Source of the DNA: Panaeolus papilionaceus | Taxonomy: Eukaryota > Basidiomycota > Agaricomycetes > Agaricales | Length of the DNA: 64,000 nt | NCBI GenBank assembly: GCA_015501605.1 | Contig: JADNRZ010000013.1 | Span: 868,001-932,000 of the forward strand | Reading direction: 5' to 3' | In this document: positions 46,485-58,844 of the stretch, piece by piece | How the letters are laid out: the number at the start of each line of letters is the position of its first letter | Numbering within the stretch: the stretch's first letter is position 1 | Translations under genes and position numbers: made by a program | Notes under the pieces: generated by a model | Told to the model about the DNA's origin: nothing | Seen by the model: only the letters and a program-made list of their open reading frames with translations | The model's database searches: none

Positions 46485-47747
46485 ATGGGGTTAATCCAGG
46501 ACTCTCGTAAAGAACCCTTGCCACCTGAGCGCTTCTCCAACCTGCTCCGTTCTGACTTCTGGTTCGGGGACGGAAACATAGTCATCGTCGCTGGCTCAGC
46601 TGCGTTCAAAGTTCATCGTGGACAGTTAGAACGACATTCTGAAATATTCAGCGACCTCTTCGCGGTCCCTCAACCACTAGACCAGGAGTTAATCGATGGC
46701 TGTCCGTTTGTGGAGTTGCAAGATTCGCCGTCTGATGTTTTCTATTTTCTCGGTGCTCTATATGATGGTTTGTAAGTATCGACGCCTCGTTTCAGACCTG
46801 GGAATAAAGGATGCTGAATGCCGAAGATAAACAGGTATTTCAAACACCCTCGTTCAACTGATTTTGTTGCTATCGCTGCCGTGTTACGTCTTTCAACGAA
46901 ATACCTCGTTGAGCACCTTCGGCAACGCTGTCTCGCGCGATTAAACAAGGACTGGCCGACGACTCTTCTCGAGTGGGATACGAGGGAGCTTAATTGCACC
47001 GATGAGGACAGCCGGTATGTGCCTCGTGAGCACCTCGCGCATCCTATCCTGGTCATCGAGCTCGCCTTGGACATGAACCTCTCCACCATCCTTCCCGCTG
47101 CCCTTTACGACTTGTCTCGTTACGGTCCCAGCAAGATCATGGCAGGTACCGTCTACCCCACGACGAGATTCGATAGGATGATTGCAGACATCTATGGTCC
47201 CCCCAAACCCACCGAGAGTCCAGCGAGGCTTGGCAGGGAGATGCTGTGCAGGACGTTAAGAGGACGCGAGGCAACCCAGAGATACATGGCTACCTTCATC
47301 GCTAAGGAACTGCATTGTCGATCACCTTCGAACTCCTGTCACAATCGGGCTAGTAGGCCTGTTTCTTCACAGACCGACAACGCCTCCTCTAGTTCTCCCC
47401 CACATTCAGACACGAATGGACTCACATCACCACCTGGCACAACGAACAGGGCATGTCATGAATCGTTTTATTTCATCATGCTCAACAACCTGCGCTCAGT
47501 GGGCGGTATCGCATGCGGACGAGACGCCGACCCTCTTTACACCCTCGTCCAAGCGACTGAGATGCTTTCCAGGACAGACTTCTCTGATGGACAGCGGCAA
47601 TGTGGACTGAAGCTCTGTCAGGCATGTAAATCTGACTTTGCAGCCTCTGCTTCGAAAGCGAGGCAGGAAGTTTGGTCGCTTCTTCCTGAATGGTTTGGGC
47701 TGGCGGAAGGTGAAAAAGAAGGGTCGTTTCTGGATTTGAATGATTGA
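46485..47747 (+). CDS. BTB/POZ domain protein
   Basis: 399 aa from exons 46485-46771 and 46835-47747, in phase. The N-terminal BTB domain (about residues 23-120) reads SDFWFGDGNIVIVAGSAAFK, VHRGQLERHSEIFSDLF, FVELQDSPSDVFYFLGALYD, and across the intron LYFKHPRSTDFVAIAAVLRL and TKYLVEHLRQRC. This is the standard agaricomycete arrangement, a protein-interaction and dimerisation fold. The C-terminal half is unrecognised, with a Ser-rich linker (SSQTDNASSSSPPHSD) and two late CxxC-like cysteine pairs. Members of this expanded family may be Cul3 adaptors, but no direct evidence is visible. The start at MGLIQDSR was chosen because the ATG just upstream is followed at once by a stop in its own frame. 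Confidence 0.85.
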
Positions 47748-47899
47748 ATTGTCGCACCATTTCGTAAAAATTTCCTCCTAGTTGGGTCCGAGTCGGCTTG
47801 TCGCTTCCTCATATGCTCCTGTCTTTTGTTCAATTGGCTCTCTCTGTCGTTGTTCACGTTAGCTAGCTTGGTATTTCGTCATATTCTCTATGTATTAAA

Positions 47900-49216
47900 T
47901 CACATATCCACGCAAAAATGCCTCAAATTGGAAAGAAGGCCTTGCACATGCTCTACAGCAGGGCGGGAGCCCGGGTTTTCTGCCCAACACTTTACGACAG
48001 TTGGGCGTAATGCTCCATGAATGCCTGCTGCCGATGGGCGATGTCCTTGAACGATTTTGATGATGACGATGAACGAAGTCGTACATTCAAAGAAGGGGAT
48101 ATTTCCAGTGTATATCTGAGAAGTCTGAGTATGAGGCTTTAGTCAAGGAAGCATTAAAACGCACCTCGTAAATGAGCATTCCTAATGAGAAAACGTCGCT
48201 TGAAAATGTTGGTAGTGAGCACGTAAGACCCCACCTTTCGGGACAGTGAAGTTCAGGGGCCATCCACTGGACGGTGCCAGTTCTCTCGTCGGCTGCTCCC
48301 TCTGCGTCAACGAGAAGCCCGCCTAACCTGTCCCACCACCAATTACAACATCCTGAAGGTGGGGTGGAGGAAACGATGCGTCTCGCGTGGCCAAAGTCTG
48401 CCAGTAGAGCCCCCTCGCGCTCGGATATGAGCACGTTCGCCTAGTGAGAAGGTGAAAGCTTCCATCAGGTTCCCAAGTAGTCGCAGGAATGTGAGACTCA
48501 CTCCTTTCAAGTCCCCATGAACGATGTGAACACTCTTCAGATAACACATCGCTTCAACGACCTGCTCAATCTACCAGGCGAGTTCAGTGGACAACCATGA
48601 ACAAAAAATTAAGTTTACCAAAGGGAAACGAGGCGCTTGAGGATATGTCTGCAGAAATTGAATTATGGTGCCATTTTTCATCCACGGTAAGAGGATAGAT
48701 AGGGAGTAAGAGTTTATAAACGCGATTCCCGTGATACCAAGGATGTGCGGGTGCTGAATGCCGACCATGACATTTGCTTCATGAAGAAAAGCCTATGCGT
48801 GATCAGTAATGGACGGAGGAGAGCTAAGGAGATTAGATGATACTCGAAAAACCGAATTCTTATTTTCTTGGTTGATCCTAACTCGTTTCACAGCGATAAC
48901 TTTACCATTTAGGTAACCCTTGTGGACGTCAGAAAGACCACCAGTAATTGGATGTGTCTCATCAATGAATAAACTAGAATCGTCGGTACGCCTCAATGCC
49001 GATAGGCGCCAATGCAAGGCCTTAATGAAGTAAATCACGGCAGCCAAGTTTAAAAGGTGAGTTATCTGAGCATCAGAAAAAGTATATCAGTATTCATATA
49101 TGGAGAGAGTAGCGCCCTATAAACTGTAATAAGCTCACCTTTAAAAAAAGCCGAAGAGCAATCCCAGGCGTCAAGAGAAGATAATGGCGTACGCGATGGA
49201 AACCTTCGTTCGCCAT
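47900..49216 (-). CDS. Protein kinase, tyrosine-kinase-like (TKL) fungal type
   Basis: 344 aa from exons 49216-49139, 49065-48844, 48792-48619, 48570-48502, 48440-48165 and 48115-47900, all multiples of three. Kinase motifs are complete: Gly-rich loop GGLSDVHKG, catalytic Lys in IAVKRV (residue 86), Glu in FLHEANVM, catalytic loop HGDLKGANVL (176-185), DFG at 196-198, WMAPEL, and DVFSLGMLIYE before the last intron. The catalytic loop has HGD rather than HRD, usual in mushroom TKL kinases. The first about 65 residues are helical with no signal peptide. Serine/threonine specificity is expected from the family. It should be active by sequence. Confidence 0.88.
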
Positions 49217-49541
49217 TTTCCCCGCTGGACATGCAGACGAGGAATCGAAACCAAAGAGGGGCGCATTATATAGCTGCAGCCTGAACAGAATCAAGATTCA
49301 CCAATTGGCTCTAATGCTGGGAGTGTGTTCCCGCGAAGAAGATGAAGATAAGCAGATCTTTTCAGTGGAAGCTTAAAACTGAATTGAAATGACCATGCTT
49401 TGCCAAGGAGACTTGAATGGGTGAATTGAGTAGAAAGCAAAAGAATCCAATGACAGGGGATGCATGAAGAAAAAAAAAGGGGGCAGGAACAGAGCAAACC
49501 CCCCTTTACGAAATTCAATCCCCTCAATACCAAGTTACCAA
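49217..49541. other. Intergenic between kinase start and XPF 3' end
   Basis: 325 bases holding the kinase promoter and the XPF 3' flank. No gene. Confidence 0.6.
49265..49272 (-). promoter_or_regulatory. TATA-like box of the TKL kinase gene
   Basis: TATATAAT on the minus strand, about 49 bases upstream of the kinase start codon. Position and sequence suit a core promoter; no transcript data. Confidence 0.35.
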
Positions 49542-52500
49542 CTACTTCCTCCCCTTGGACTCGCCCCTATGAATAAATCGCCAACAATCCCACCCAGCCT
49601 CTTCTCCCATGAGTTCCTGCATCTTGCCAACGTCAAGACTGCAAAACTCCCTCACATCCTTAACCTTATTCATAATATTCTTGATATTCTTCCCGTTGAT
49701 ACCTGGAAGACACCGTAGGAGCTCTTCTGCATCCCTGTTAACACCCAACCCCACATCGGGGTCATCATCTGCGCCTACAGAAATGGCTTTGACGGGATCT
49801 GGTTCTGGGTTGCTCATTTTCAGATCGTTGAATATTTCAGCTGTTGCATAGGGTGATGATGACCAAATGATGCGGACACGGGGAAAGTTGAGTGTGAGGA
49901 GAACGAGTTTTGATTGTACACTGATGAAAGAATACCCCGAGTCGTCTGCGTTGGGCGTGTTCTTCTTGGGTGGGTATTTGCCGGACGGTTTAGCATAGCT
50001 TTTGATGTCTGTGACGCTCTAAGAAATAAAAAATTCCAGTCAGAATAAGGAAAGACATCAGGAAAAGTTTAAATGATAACAAGTGAAGGCCGTGCTTACA
50101 TCTAGTGAGAAGGATTTATCTTCCTCGAATTCGATGAGAAGAATGGGGTATTTGTAATATGCGGTCATGACTTCGCATTGGGTATACCTATGTAAATATC
50201 TTGGTCAATATTTTCTACAAAGAGAAGAAATAAAAAAGGCGAAGAAGACTCACAATCGTCCACTGTTGAAACTTGAAACCAAATCAGACAGACTCTTTCT
50301 CTCAACGCATATATCAGGGGTAAGGATATAATCTCCGACAGTCAATGTCGCCGGAATGACCATGAGTCGCGACGCATGCAACAACGAGGGTAAGGAAGAT
50401 CGGAACTCTCGCATATCTACGATAACCTGGAGAGGGATAGTCAGTTATTAAAGTTATCAATAGTTAGGAAACGAGATGGAAAGCATGTACACGTGAAGGC
50501 TCTGTATTCAGCTCCCTCCTTCCGCCCGCAAGCCTTGTGCTGATCGTTTTAATAACTGATTCACTTCTCCCTATCCCCTCTCGCTGTTCATCGACAAGAG
50601 TAATTACCATTGACTTGCACCAGATATCAGATAAGGATTCTAATCCAAAAAGGTGGGAATACGTACGCTCCTCTCTTTGATCAACTTCTCAAATGCGTCC
50701 TTCTCCTTTCTCAATCCAGCTAGGTACTTGTGTTCCTCGCATGAGTTGCCATACAGCATGTGGTATACACGAACAGGGAGGGTAGGATTACTGCTTTTAT
50801 AGACCTGAAACCGAAATAAAGCGTCGTAAACAGCCAATATTCACAAGGGTGAGCGAAGAGTCAAGTCTCACCTCTATCCGTCTAATAAAGTCCATGTCGG
50901 GTTCATACATCACAACAAACTTTGGTTTTAGCTCAGCCAGGAGACGATCGTCGCTGTCATCCGAATATGCTCTGATAATGACAGTCTGTTCTTGGGGTAC
51001 TACTCCGTAATATTCGTCAAAGTCTGAGGTGAACGTGGCGGAATCGAAATCGAGTATTGCTGCGTTACCCAAAGTTGAAGGGAGAACTTCTTGTGATTGC
51101 CAACTAAGAATCATTGAAGAAAATGAAGTGTAAGCAAATTCAAGACAATAAAAGGCAAAGAATGGAAGTTAAACTTACTAGAGAGCCAGATTATCGCTGT
51201 CCTGAATGGATTCCGACAGCGCAATGTCCACAGGTTCCGATTTGACAGCGCCAGGTCTAGCCGACGTTGCGCCAGGGGCACCGCCACGCAGCCGTCTGCG
51301 ACTCTGTGCTTTTTCCGCGCGTTCCTTATCTTTCTTCTTCATAGCTTCACTCATCTCGCTATTTCTGTCTCCATTTCTGCTCCCGGTCGCATGCCAACCC
51401 CCACCGCCCCCATCACCTCCCCCCTTCTTGTTCTCATCCTTCTCAGCTTGCTGCTTCCACCAGAGATACTCGCTCAATTTCCGCATCATCATTTTTCTTC
51501 CTTTCATGCCCGGAGGTGCGTCGTGGTCCATCGCGTCGAGAAAGTTGGTAAGGAGATTGCATGTCCGCGTTGAAGAGGTCATGATAAGGACAATGTTGGC
51601 AGATTCGTTGACTAAGATAAAAAATGAGACACGTCAATATATTGGTTGTTAAAAGAAATTCATATGACAGCACGTACTCGGTTTACTCCCAGGTCTCTTC
51701 ATGTTTTCCTGCCTGATCATCTCGCCCTCGATCTCTAACAACACCTCAGAGAGCAGGTTCCACTTCGGTAATTCCTCAAGTACTGGATCCATCCCACGAG
51801 GTAGCCACGCAGGCTTATCTTCCTTCTCAGTCTCTTTTCCCTTCCCCTTGTCCACTCGGCTTCCCGTGGCCGCCGCTGCTCCTTCTCCCTCCATCTCATC
51901 CAAAGCAGCCCATGCGTCCTCGTCATCCGCCAGATCAATCACAACAGGCTCCTTGGTTGGAACGGCACTTAAAGTGAAACATCTGCGTTTTGCAGATTGG
52001 AAGATGATATGAGCGGCGTCGGTGAGCATCCACGGGGACTGATGCTGTTTTGCCGTTCCACTGGTTGTGACGGTATTTGCTGCGATGAGAGTTTCTAGAT
52101 ATGAGTGAAACTGAAGAGGATCATAGGTGAGGAGATAGCTGGGGGGAAAGGGTTATATCTGGTGCATAAAATAGGAAATAGTGGACATTACTCACTAGAG
52201 CAGTTGTCTCAGAGTTCCAAGGTCGTTGACCAGTTGTTTGGTGCGTGGTCCAACCCGATGCCAGACTGAATCCAGTTGCCGTCTGACGATGATTTCAAAT
52301 GATCTGAAGTACGAATTTTCAACGTTGAAGTCGTCCAAATCCAACTTGAATGAACGTTAGCAGGCTTTTCAGAGTGAGAGGAACTATCAGTACCCTCGTA
52401 TTTGAGCGTTTTAATTCAGAAAGCGTGCTGTTCATGCATTGAACGATGGCGTGGTGAATGTCTAACATGTTCTCTGTGAGATCTTGCGAGAGCTCTACTG

Positions 52501-53276
52501 CATCTGCACGCCGGCGTTCCAAAGACTTCTTTATGTCGTCGTGAAATCTGCAATAACATTGGGAGGGCGATACATAGCGACAGTGGAAAATTGTTCATAC
52601 CTAGGGTATATATGCACGTTCCTAATCTGCAGGACCGTCATAATATTCTTCAGAGGGGAATAACCACTCATGATGTGCTCAGGTTGGTCACTGAAAGCCT
52701 TCACGAAGCCTTGTTTGTTCTTCTCCCTATAAAGACGCACGATGAAGGCTTCAAGCACAAGTGCCGTTACTCTGTCCCACATTCCTGCCATGAGCAATGC
52801 AAAAACATCAATCACACTGAAACGACGGCTGCCCACTTTTCGGCGTGTAAGACGAGAAGGCCAGTGATCAACTCAATCGGTATATCAGACTGCAGCATGT
52901 CGACGACCAAGATCCTTGAGGTCACTGAGATAATGCCTCCTTGTTTATAAAGGTTTTGTCTAGATTTGACGTTGAGTACATAGACAGCGTAAAGTGGGAG
53001 ATGCGCGCACCTGTCTTTACTTGGAGTCTCGTAACTCACAACACGCAATCCCGGACGTTTGCATCCCATGATGCCCAGTTCTTCCCCAATGGCGCTTTCT
53101 TCCTCTGGAGTAGCATTAACTAAGAGAACGAGATTTTTAGGACTGTCATAAATCTTTGTCAAGGTGCATATAATTCGCCGTAAACCCAGCCCACGAGCCA
53201 GAATCAAGAGGTCATTGGACGCTGGGTCGTGTATTTGTTGGAGGATGGTCCGATGAAAGGCTAACAGCGTCGACAT
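49542..53276 (-). CDS. XPF: XPF/Rad1 structure-specific endonuclease, catalytic subunit
   Basis: 995 aa nuclear nuclease that, with ERCC1/Rad10, cuts 5' of DNA lesions in nucleotide excision repair, crosslink repair and single-strand annealing. Thirteen exons: 53276-53011, 52959-52837, 52771-52601, 52547-52394, 52344-52196, 52138-51678, 51611-51179, 51103-50872, 50804-50667, 50613-50491, 50426-50254, 50187-50100 and 50018-49542; every phase fits. The N-terminal degenerate helicase region has [19 protein letters not shown] and [13 protein letters not shown]. The nuclease core keeps GDYILTP with VERKSLSDL (Asp 782, Glu 792, Arg 793, Lys 794). The C-terminal tandem HhH reads [20 protein letters not shown]. 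Lys/Asp-rich low-complexity inserts lie in exons 6 and 7, as is common in fungi. Confidence 0.96.
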
Positions 53277-55868
53277 CTTGAATTTACGAGTTTTCTTGAA
53301 GATTATGCAATGTGGTTTATATAGTTTTGATGTTAGATTACAGGAGCGAAGATGGCTCCACGTCGTCGCCGTCGACGTTGAAGTCAACAACAAGTCGCGG
53401 TCATGACTAATGCATGACGGTCTCCTCAAGTTGCACAGCCACAGAACGGCCCCTAACTCCGATATCTTCCCGACTTCCGCTGACTGTCTTGTTGGCCAAT
53501 GTATAGCATTTCTGGCAGTAAGTAGTATGATATTTAAGAAGAGATAAAGCCTGATAAAGCACGTTGGAGAAATATGTTACACCTGCTAGAATACTTCAAG
53601 TTAGCAATAGTTCTACAAGTTGGGCTTATGTACATCTGTCACTTTGAGGTCGTCAGAGCAACACTGTGACTCTGAGCGCTTGTTTACGCGTAGCGTTCTC
53701 ATTCTTTCGCCGCGTGGACCTGTGCCTCGTCTTAAATGCCCATCTCATTACGCGAGTTATGTACTTCAAGTGGTAGCTTGCTTGAATGACCGAACTAAGA
53801 GTAATATCTGTTTGGGCAATTCGCGCCACTCCTGCTGGCTCGAGACCACATCATGCTTGTGCTTGCACAATGGGTATCTGTCGATGCTTATTAAACGCTA
53901 AACAATGGGCATCTCTGTAATTTATATCGTTCGGACTACTCAGGACGCCCTATTCTATTCTGGGGTGCATGGTCGACTGACAACAAGCATCCGAGTCGGT
54001 GATATCTGGATATGTATGGAGTAACAATGGGTATCACATTCCCGTGTTCATTTACATCCATCAGGGCTTCATTATATCAAGTAATACCAAGTTCTTTCAT
54101 AACAACCATATGAAGGATAAGGAGATGTACATTCTATGCGCCGTTTCCCAGTACAATGACTTCTCTATGATCTATTTATAGAACACGGCTGACTCGGACA
54201 AGATCAAAACAACACAAGTATTGCGTTGAGATGGTTACCGTGAGGAAACGTGTTGTATGATTTACAATAATGGGTTCATTGTCGTTCGGAAGAAGATCTA
54301 ATTATAACGGAATGAAGTGGATGAATTTTTTCTTTTTATTACAAACATACCTCACACAACATATCGTCGTAGTTTCTTACACCTGGACCTATATGCAGTA
54401 CTATGATGAGAATAACGGCATGCCATAGGTGGCTTTAACCATACCTTGACTTTATATCTATTAAGTAGAGGTACATTCTTATAAAACCCTGCAGTTCAAT
54501 CGATACTATTGAGGAACAAGACCTTGTCGACGCTGATTATATTTGTCTAAAGAATTGCTCAGGAAACGTATCGGCTCTGCGACGTCAGTACAGACTGTAC
54601 AGTAACTAAAACACGACCATTCCCGAGCGTTCTCGTTAGAAGCTGAAGAATAGTGTTCCGATTATTATTATATCGACAAACCGCAGTTATGCCACGGTTC
54701 CCCACTTCCTCCTGCAAGTTATGACATTTTCGTCATACGTCAGACTCCATCGTTGCTATAGTTGCCGGCCTCAAAGTATGAAGAACTGGAGGTCATCAGA
54801 AACAGTTAGCAGACGAACAATCACCTCCACTATCCATATCATGGTCAAGGCTTCTATAGACGGGGAAATTGCAACTATGAATTCCGGACAATATCCACTC
54901 TTCTGTAATTCGTTGCTGGTGAATATCAGGTAGGAGAGTAGGGTGTGACAACCAATTATCTCGTTCTGCCCCTGCAGGACCCAGATTGCCATTGGCTAAT
55001 GAGTACAAATTGAAGTGTGAAGTTACCACAAGGTCGGTTGCAACCCACCGTGTGGTAACGCTCGTCTACATCAGTTGGATCAGAAGAAATTGATGCGTAC
55101 CGTCTCTATGGTTTAGCGTTGGCGAAGGCCATAACCATAGATGACTGAGCCCCTTTCACCTTTTTTCGTGTTTTTTGTGAGCAAGGACTGATATTGTAAT
55201 CCGATGTGAGAACCCCCTCACGACGTTCATTGTTTTAGAACACGTTTACATTTTGTCTATCGAAGCTTTCGCAGCCCGTGTGCGAACTGCTCGTTCTAAA
55301 AATAAGCACAAAAAACAATATCATATCAGTTGCACAAACGACCCGATATACGGGTTGCATCGAAACCGTCAATTTTTTCACATATGGGAGGGTAAGGGCA
55401 GAAGCGAATTAGCGGTAGCGCCGTCGTCACGATCTTGGTCAGTCCTCTCTTCATCTGGCCATAGAATGTTGGACATGTGTCTCGAGACCCTTTTCATCCG
55501 AGCCCTGGGTGCTGAAGTTGCCAAGTACCTGATCATCTGACATTTTTCCTTCTGCAATAGCTGCGTCCCTTGGGATAAGCCAGGAACACCGGAAAGACAT
55601 AAAAAGAACGGCGCAGCACAATGAGCAAGCATTCTTCCCCCTCAGGTTCCTTCCCAGTGCTGGACTTGTCCCTTTTGTCTCCTTTCTTTTCTACCTTTCT
55701 CCCATCCTTACTTTCCTCAGTCATACCGGCCTAGTCGCCTTTTCTGTCCTTCAGCGACACTTGCATTTGTCTCGATTCTTCCCCGTTCCCAAAATTTGAG
55801 CTAGTCTTTTGCTTTACTCGCCTTCAAATCCACATTCAGCCTCTCCTTACATCTAAATCGGAATTACT
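53277..55868. other. Intergenic, about 2.6 kb, no gene seen
   Basis: The largest featureless gap. Open frames reach about 95 codons but none has domain content, and no splice-linked chains were found. No transposase or tRNA signature was recognised. It includes the promoters of XPF (left) and the Egh16-like gene (right). Confidence 0.5.
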
Positions 55869-56780
55869 ATGTTCGGAAAGATCTTCACTGCTTCTTCTCT
55901 CGTCCTCGCACTCGCTGCTCAGGCATACGGTCACGCTGCCATCGCCCCTGTCCTCGGTCTCAACCGCGCTCCCGTCCGTAACGATGTCAAGCGCCCAAGT
56001 AATAACAACCCTTGCGGTGCTGGTGTCAATGTCGCCAACGGTATCAACGGCAACTCGTTCGTAACTGTTCAAAACGGTGCCATCACTGTTACGAGCACCA
56101 ACTTCAACGGGTATGTTGATCTGCGATCGTTTATTGCGTCCCTGTCTGATTAAATGCTTTTCTTTCTGAAGTGGTCGTGATGGCTCTCGTCAAGTCGCCG
56201 CTAGATTGAATACTGCCGGAACGGGCAACAACTTCAACACCGCTCTTACAGTGACGAGGAATGGCAATGGCGTAAGTTTATATCTTCGTTCGTATGAGAT
56301 TCATGGATGGATTCTGAATCACTTGCGTGTTATTAGAACCCCAGCAATGTTGGCTCAGAACAAGTCACTGTCGCTATCCCAGCTGGCACACAATGCACTG
56401 GTGGAAGCAACCGTAACAGGTGTCTCGTGGTATGTACCATGATTCACGAATCCGTTTTGTGAGCATAATGCTGACCCCAATTTCAACAGCAATTCACAAC
56501 CACTGCTGGATTCGGAAACTGCGTCGTCGTTCAACAGGCCGCCGCCAACGCGCAGGCAAACAACAACGGCAACAATCGCAACCGTAACCGCGGTCTTATC
56601 GCTGTACGTGCCATCATCGAACGTATATGAGTCTGCCCAACTAACTACGGTTACCACTTTTAGGGTACCCGTGCCGCACGCGCTGCCCTTGCTGATATCG
56701 AAGCACGCGGTGTCGAGGCTACCAACGCAGTGAGAAGGAGTCTATCAAGCTGGCTCTGGGGAACAGAATCATCCAATTAA
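55869..56780 (+). CDS. Secreted Egh16-like protein
   Basis: 221 aa from exons 55869-56110, 56172-56271, 56337-56429, 56490-56603 and 56664-56780; all phases fit. The signal peptide (FTASSLVLALAAQAYG) is followed by HAAIAPVLGLNRAPVRNDVK, then NPCGAGVNVANGINGNSF and a low-complexity Asn/Gly-rich domain with four cysteines. The His-Ala start of the mature protein and RP...NPCG layout resemble the Egh16/MAS family, small secreted fungal proteins first described as induced in host contact. Here it is shorter than in plant pathogens, so the link is moderate. An NNNGNNRNRNR run and an Ala-rich basic C-terminus are unusual. Role unknown. Confidence 0.65.
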
Positions 56781-57286
56781 TTTTTGAGACAAATCGCATC
56801 AGCCGTATGCACACTCCTTTCAATTTTCCTTTTCAACACGCATTCTTTATTTCACCATTTGATTTTATTCCAATTATCGCGCATTTTTTTTATCGAATTG
56901 GCAAGATGCATCGATGGCATTGCACATAATTTTGAATTTCATTTCGAGTCTTCAAAGTGCATCTTGGCTCCTTTGGTGAAATTTAAATACTTGTATGTTG
57001 ATTGTAGTGTTTGTAAAGTCTGGGTAGAAAAAAAAAATTCAAAAAAGAAAAAGTTAATTTTGCGTGGCCATTGAGCATTTGAGATCAAAAATTAATGCGA
57101 ACTAATGATTATTGGACTATGAGTCGACTCGATTCCAAGATGTTGGCGTGCAGACACCAAAATGATGTTTTACCATTGACAGGAGGTTGCCGGCCTATCG
57201 GCATATGCCGAAAGGGTGACCCCAAAGTCATCACTCATCTCACTCCTGACCATACTCATCGTCCTCAGAACCTGCTCGACAGCACC
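56781..57286. other. Intergenic, no gene seen
   Basis: About 500 AT-rich bases between two plus-strand genes, including an A-rich run near 57030-57050. Confidence 0.5.
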
Positions 57287-58309
57287 ATGGGCAAGCTCAA
57301 CATCGCCCATCACAAATCATATCACCCATACAGAAGGGACAACATAGAACGCGTACGTCGCGATGAAGAAGAGGCCCAACAAAAAGAAGCGCAAGAGGAG
57401 GGCAGAATGTTGTTGGCTGTAAGCCATACGATTTAATTTGGTCGAGGGCGACGTTGAACTCAAAGTAGGACTCAGAAGCTAGGATGGACCTCCTCCGAGA
57501 ACGAGCAGGGCTAGTTGAAGGAGGGCCAGAGAAGAAGAAAAAGAAGCACAGGAACGACGATGATATGAAAGCTATCGCCTCGGGGAGCTCAATGACACCC
57601 GCGGTGTTACCCACCACGAACGGACATATTAATTTATTTGAGGACTTGGAGCAAGTGCGTTGCTTTATTGTCCCTGTTGGAAGCCATTGTGCTGACCTCT
57701 CTTTGTAGAACCAGCTGGCTTTGGCTGCTGCTATTAAATCAACCAAAAAATCAGGTTCAAGTGAAACTGAGAAGGGTGTGCCTCTGGCCCCTTCAGCAAA
57801 GGACCTTAACCCTTGGTACTCTGGAAAGGGAAAAGACAAACAGGAAGAAGATGGTTTTGAGGAGAAGCGGTATGTGCATTTTTTATCATCTAATTGAGTC
57901 GAATATTCAGTCAACCAACAGACGGCGAGACGAATCACGCAAAAACGTACACGACCCTCTAACGTCCATAACCCGACAACTGGCAAGCAGATCCTCTGGC
58001 CCATCTTCTTCACACTCTTCATCCAGAAGACTACCTACTTCCCTTCCTAGAGCCCCCGACGCTCCCCCACAGGTTCATGCCAGGCTGACCCGAGAAATGT
58101 CGGAAAGAGAACGTGCCCAAGAGCTTATTAGGCGGAAGAGAAAGGAAATGGAGGGGAATGCAACGCCGAGTACTGTGGCTGATGATGGATACCGGGACGT
58201 TTTTAATCGGCGAGAGGTTGATGAAGCTCATCGTCAGAGAGAACAGCGTTACGATCCTAGGATCCGCAAATGGGATCACGATTCGCGGGATTCCCGTAGA
58301 CGACACTAA
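57287..58309 (+). CDS. LENG1-like nuclear protein with CIR N-terminal domain
   Basis: 288 aa from exons 57287-57418, 57469-57654, 57709-57869 and 57922-58309, in phase. The start MGKLNIAHHKSYHPYRRDNI, then RVRRDEEEAQQKEAQ and DSEARMDLLRERAGL, matches the conserved N-terminal domain shared by LENG1 and the CBF1-interacting corepressor CIR. Relatives are associated with the spliceosome. The middle and C-terminus are Lys/Ser/Arg rich, with RLTREMSERERAQELIRRKR and a final RKWDHDSRDSRRRH, typical of splicing-associated proteins. Function here is by family only. Confidence 0.8.
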
Positions 58310-58844
58310 ACGGATGTGCATTATGCCTTCGTGCCCGCTATTTTCTTCGAGGTTCTTTAATTTTTGCGGCCACTATCAATTCAGGATTTCGCATCCTTGT
58401 CTCCTTCCAATTGGACCCCAGGACCTCTCTTTCACGATACCAACTGCATAAAACTGCAATACCTTTTTCTGCTTTGTCACCCATTGTCGACCGTTTTTCA
58501 CTTGGCAATTTTAAAAAGGACTTGGATAGAACGCGACGACGGATCTTGTATGTTTCCTCTACTGTACGTTGCTATCCTTGTCAATTGTTAGTTGTATTTT
58601 CAGTCATGTGCATCAGGACTCATGTCTTGAGCAAACAGATTTAAGCCTCCTGATATCTGAGTCTCTCCCGTCAATGCTAAAGAAAACGTGGCCCACCCAT
58701 CATCGCTCTCAAATTTCCGATCAGCTTCAACTCTCCCTTCAAGTACATTAGCTTTTTCGCGTTGTCTGCCTGAAGGCCGCGTCTGGGCACTTGAGGGTAA
58801 TTTCCAACACCCGCATTAACCTCGGTGTCACGGGGTCTATTTTT
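58310..58844. other. Intergenic upstream of the NACHT gene
   Basis: About 535 bases. It may contain an unrecognised 5' exon of the NACHT gene, since its start is uncertain. Confidence 0.45.

Noticed and set aside
48571..48768. Separate small gene on the minus strand
   Set aside because: It is exon 2 of the TKL kinase read into its intron.
53277..55868. Several frames of 60-95 codons in the XPF to Egh16-like gap
   Set aside because: No domains, no chain of in-phase exons, and hydrophobic stretches look random.
57297..58022. 241-codon minus-strand frame opposite the LENG1-like gene
   Set aside because: Antisense to clearly conserved exons; composition reflects the opposite strand.
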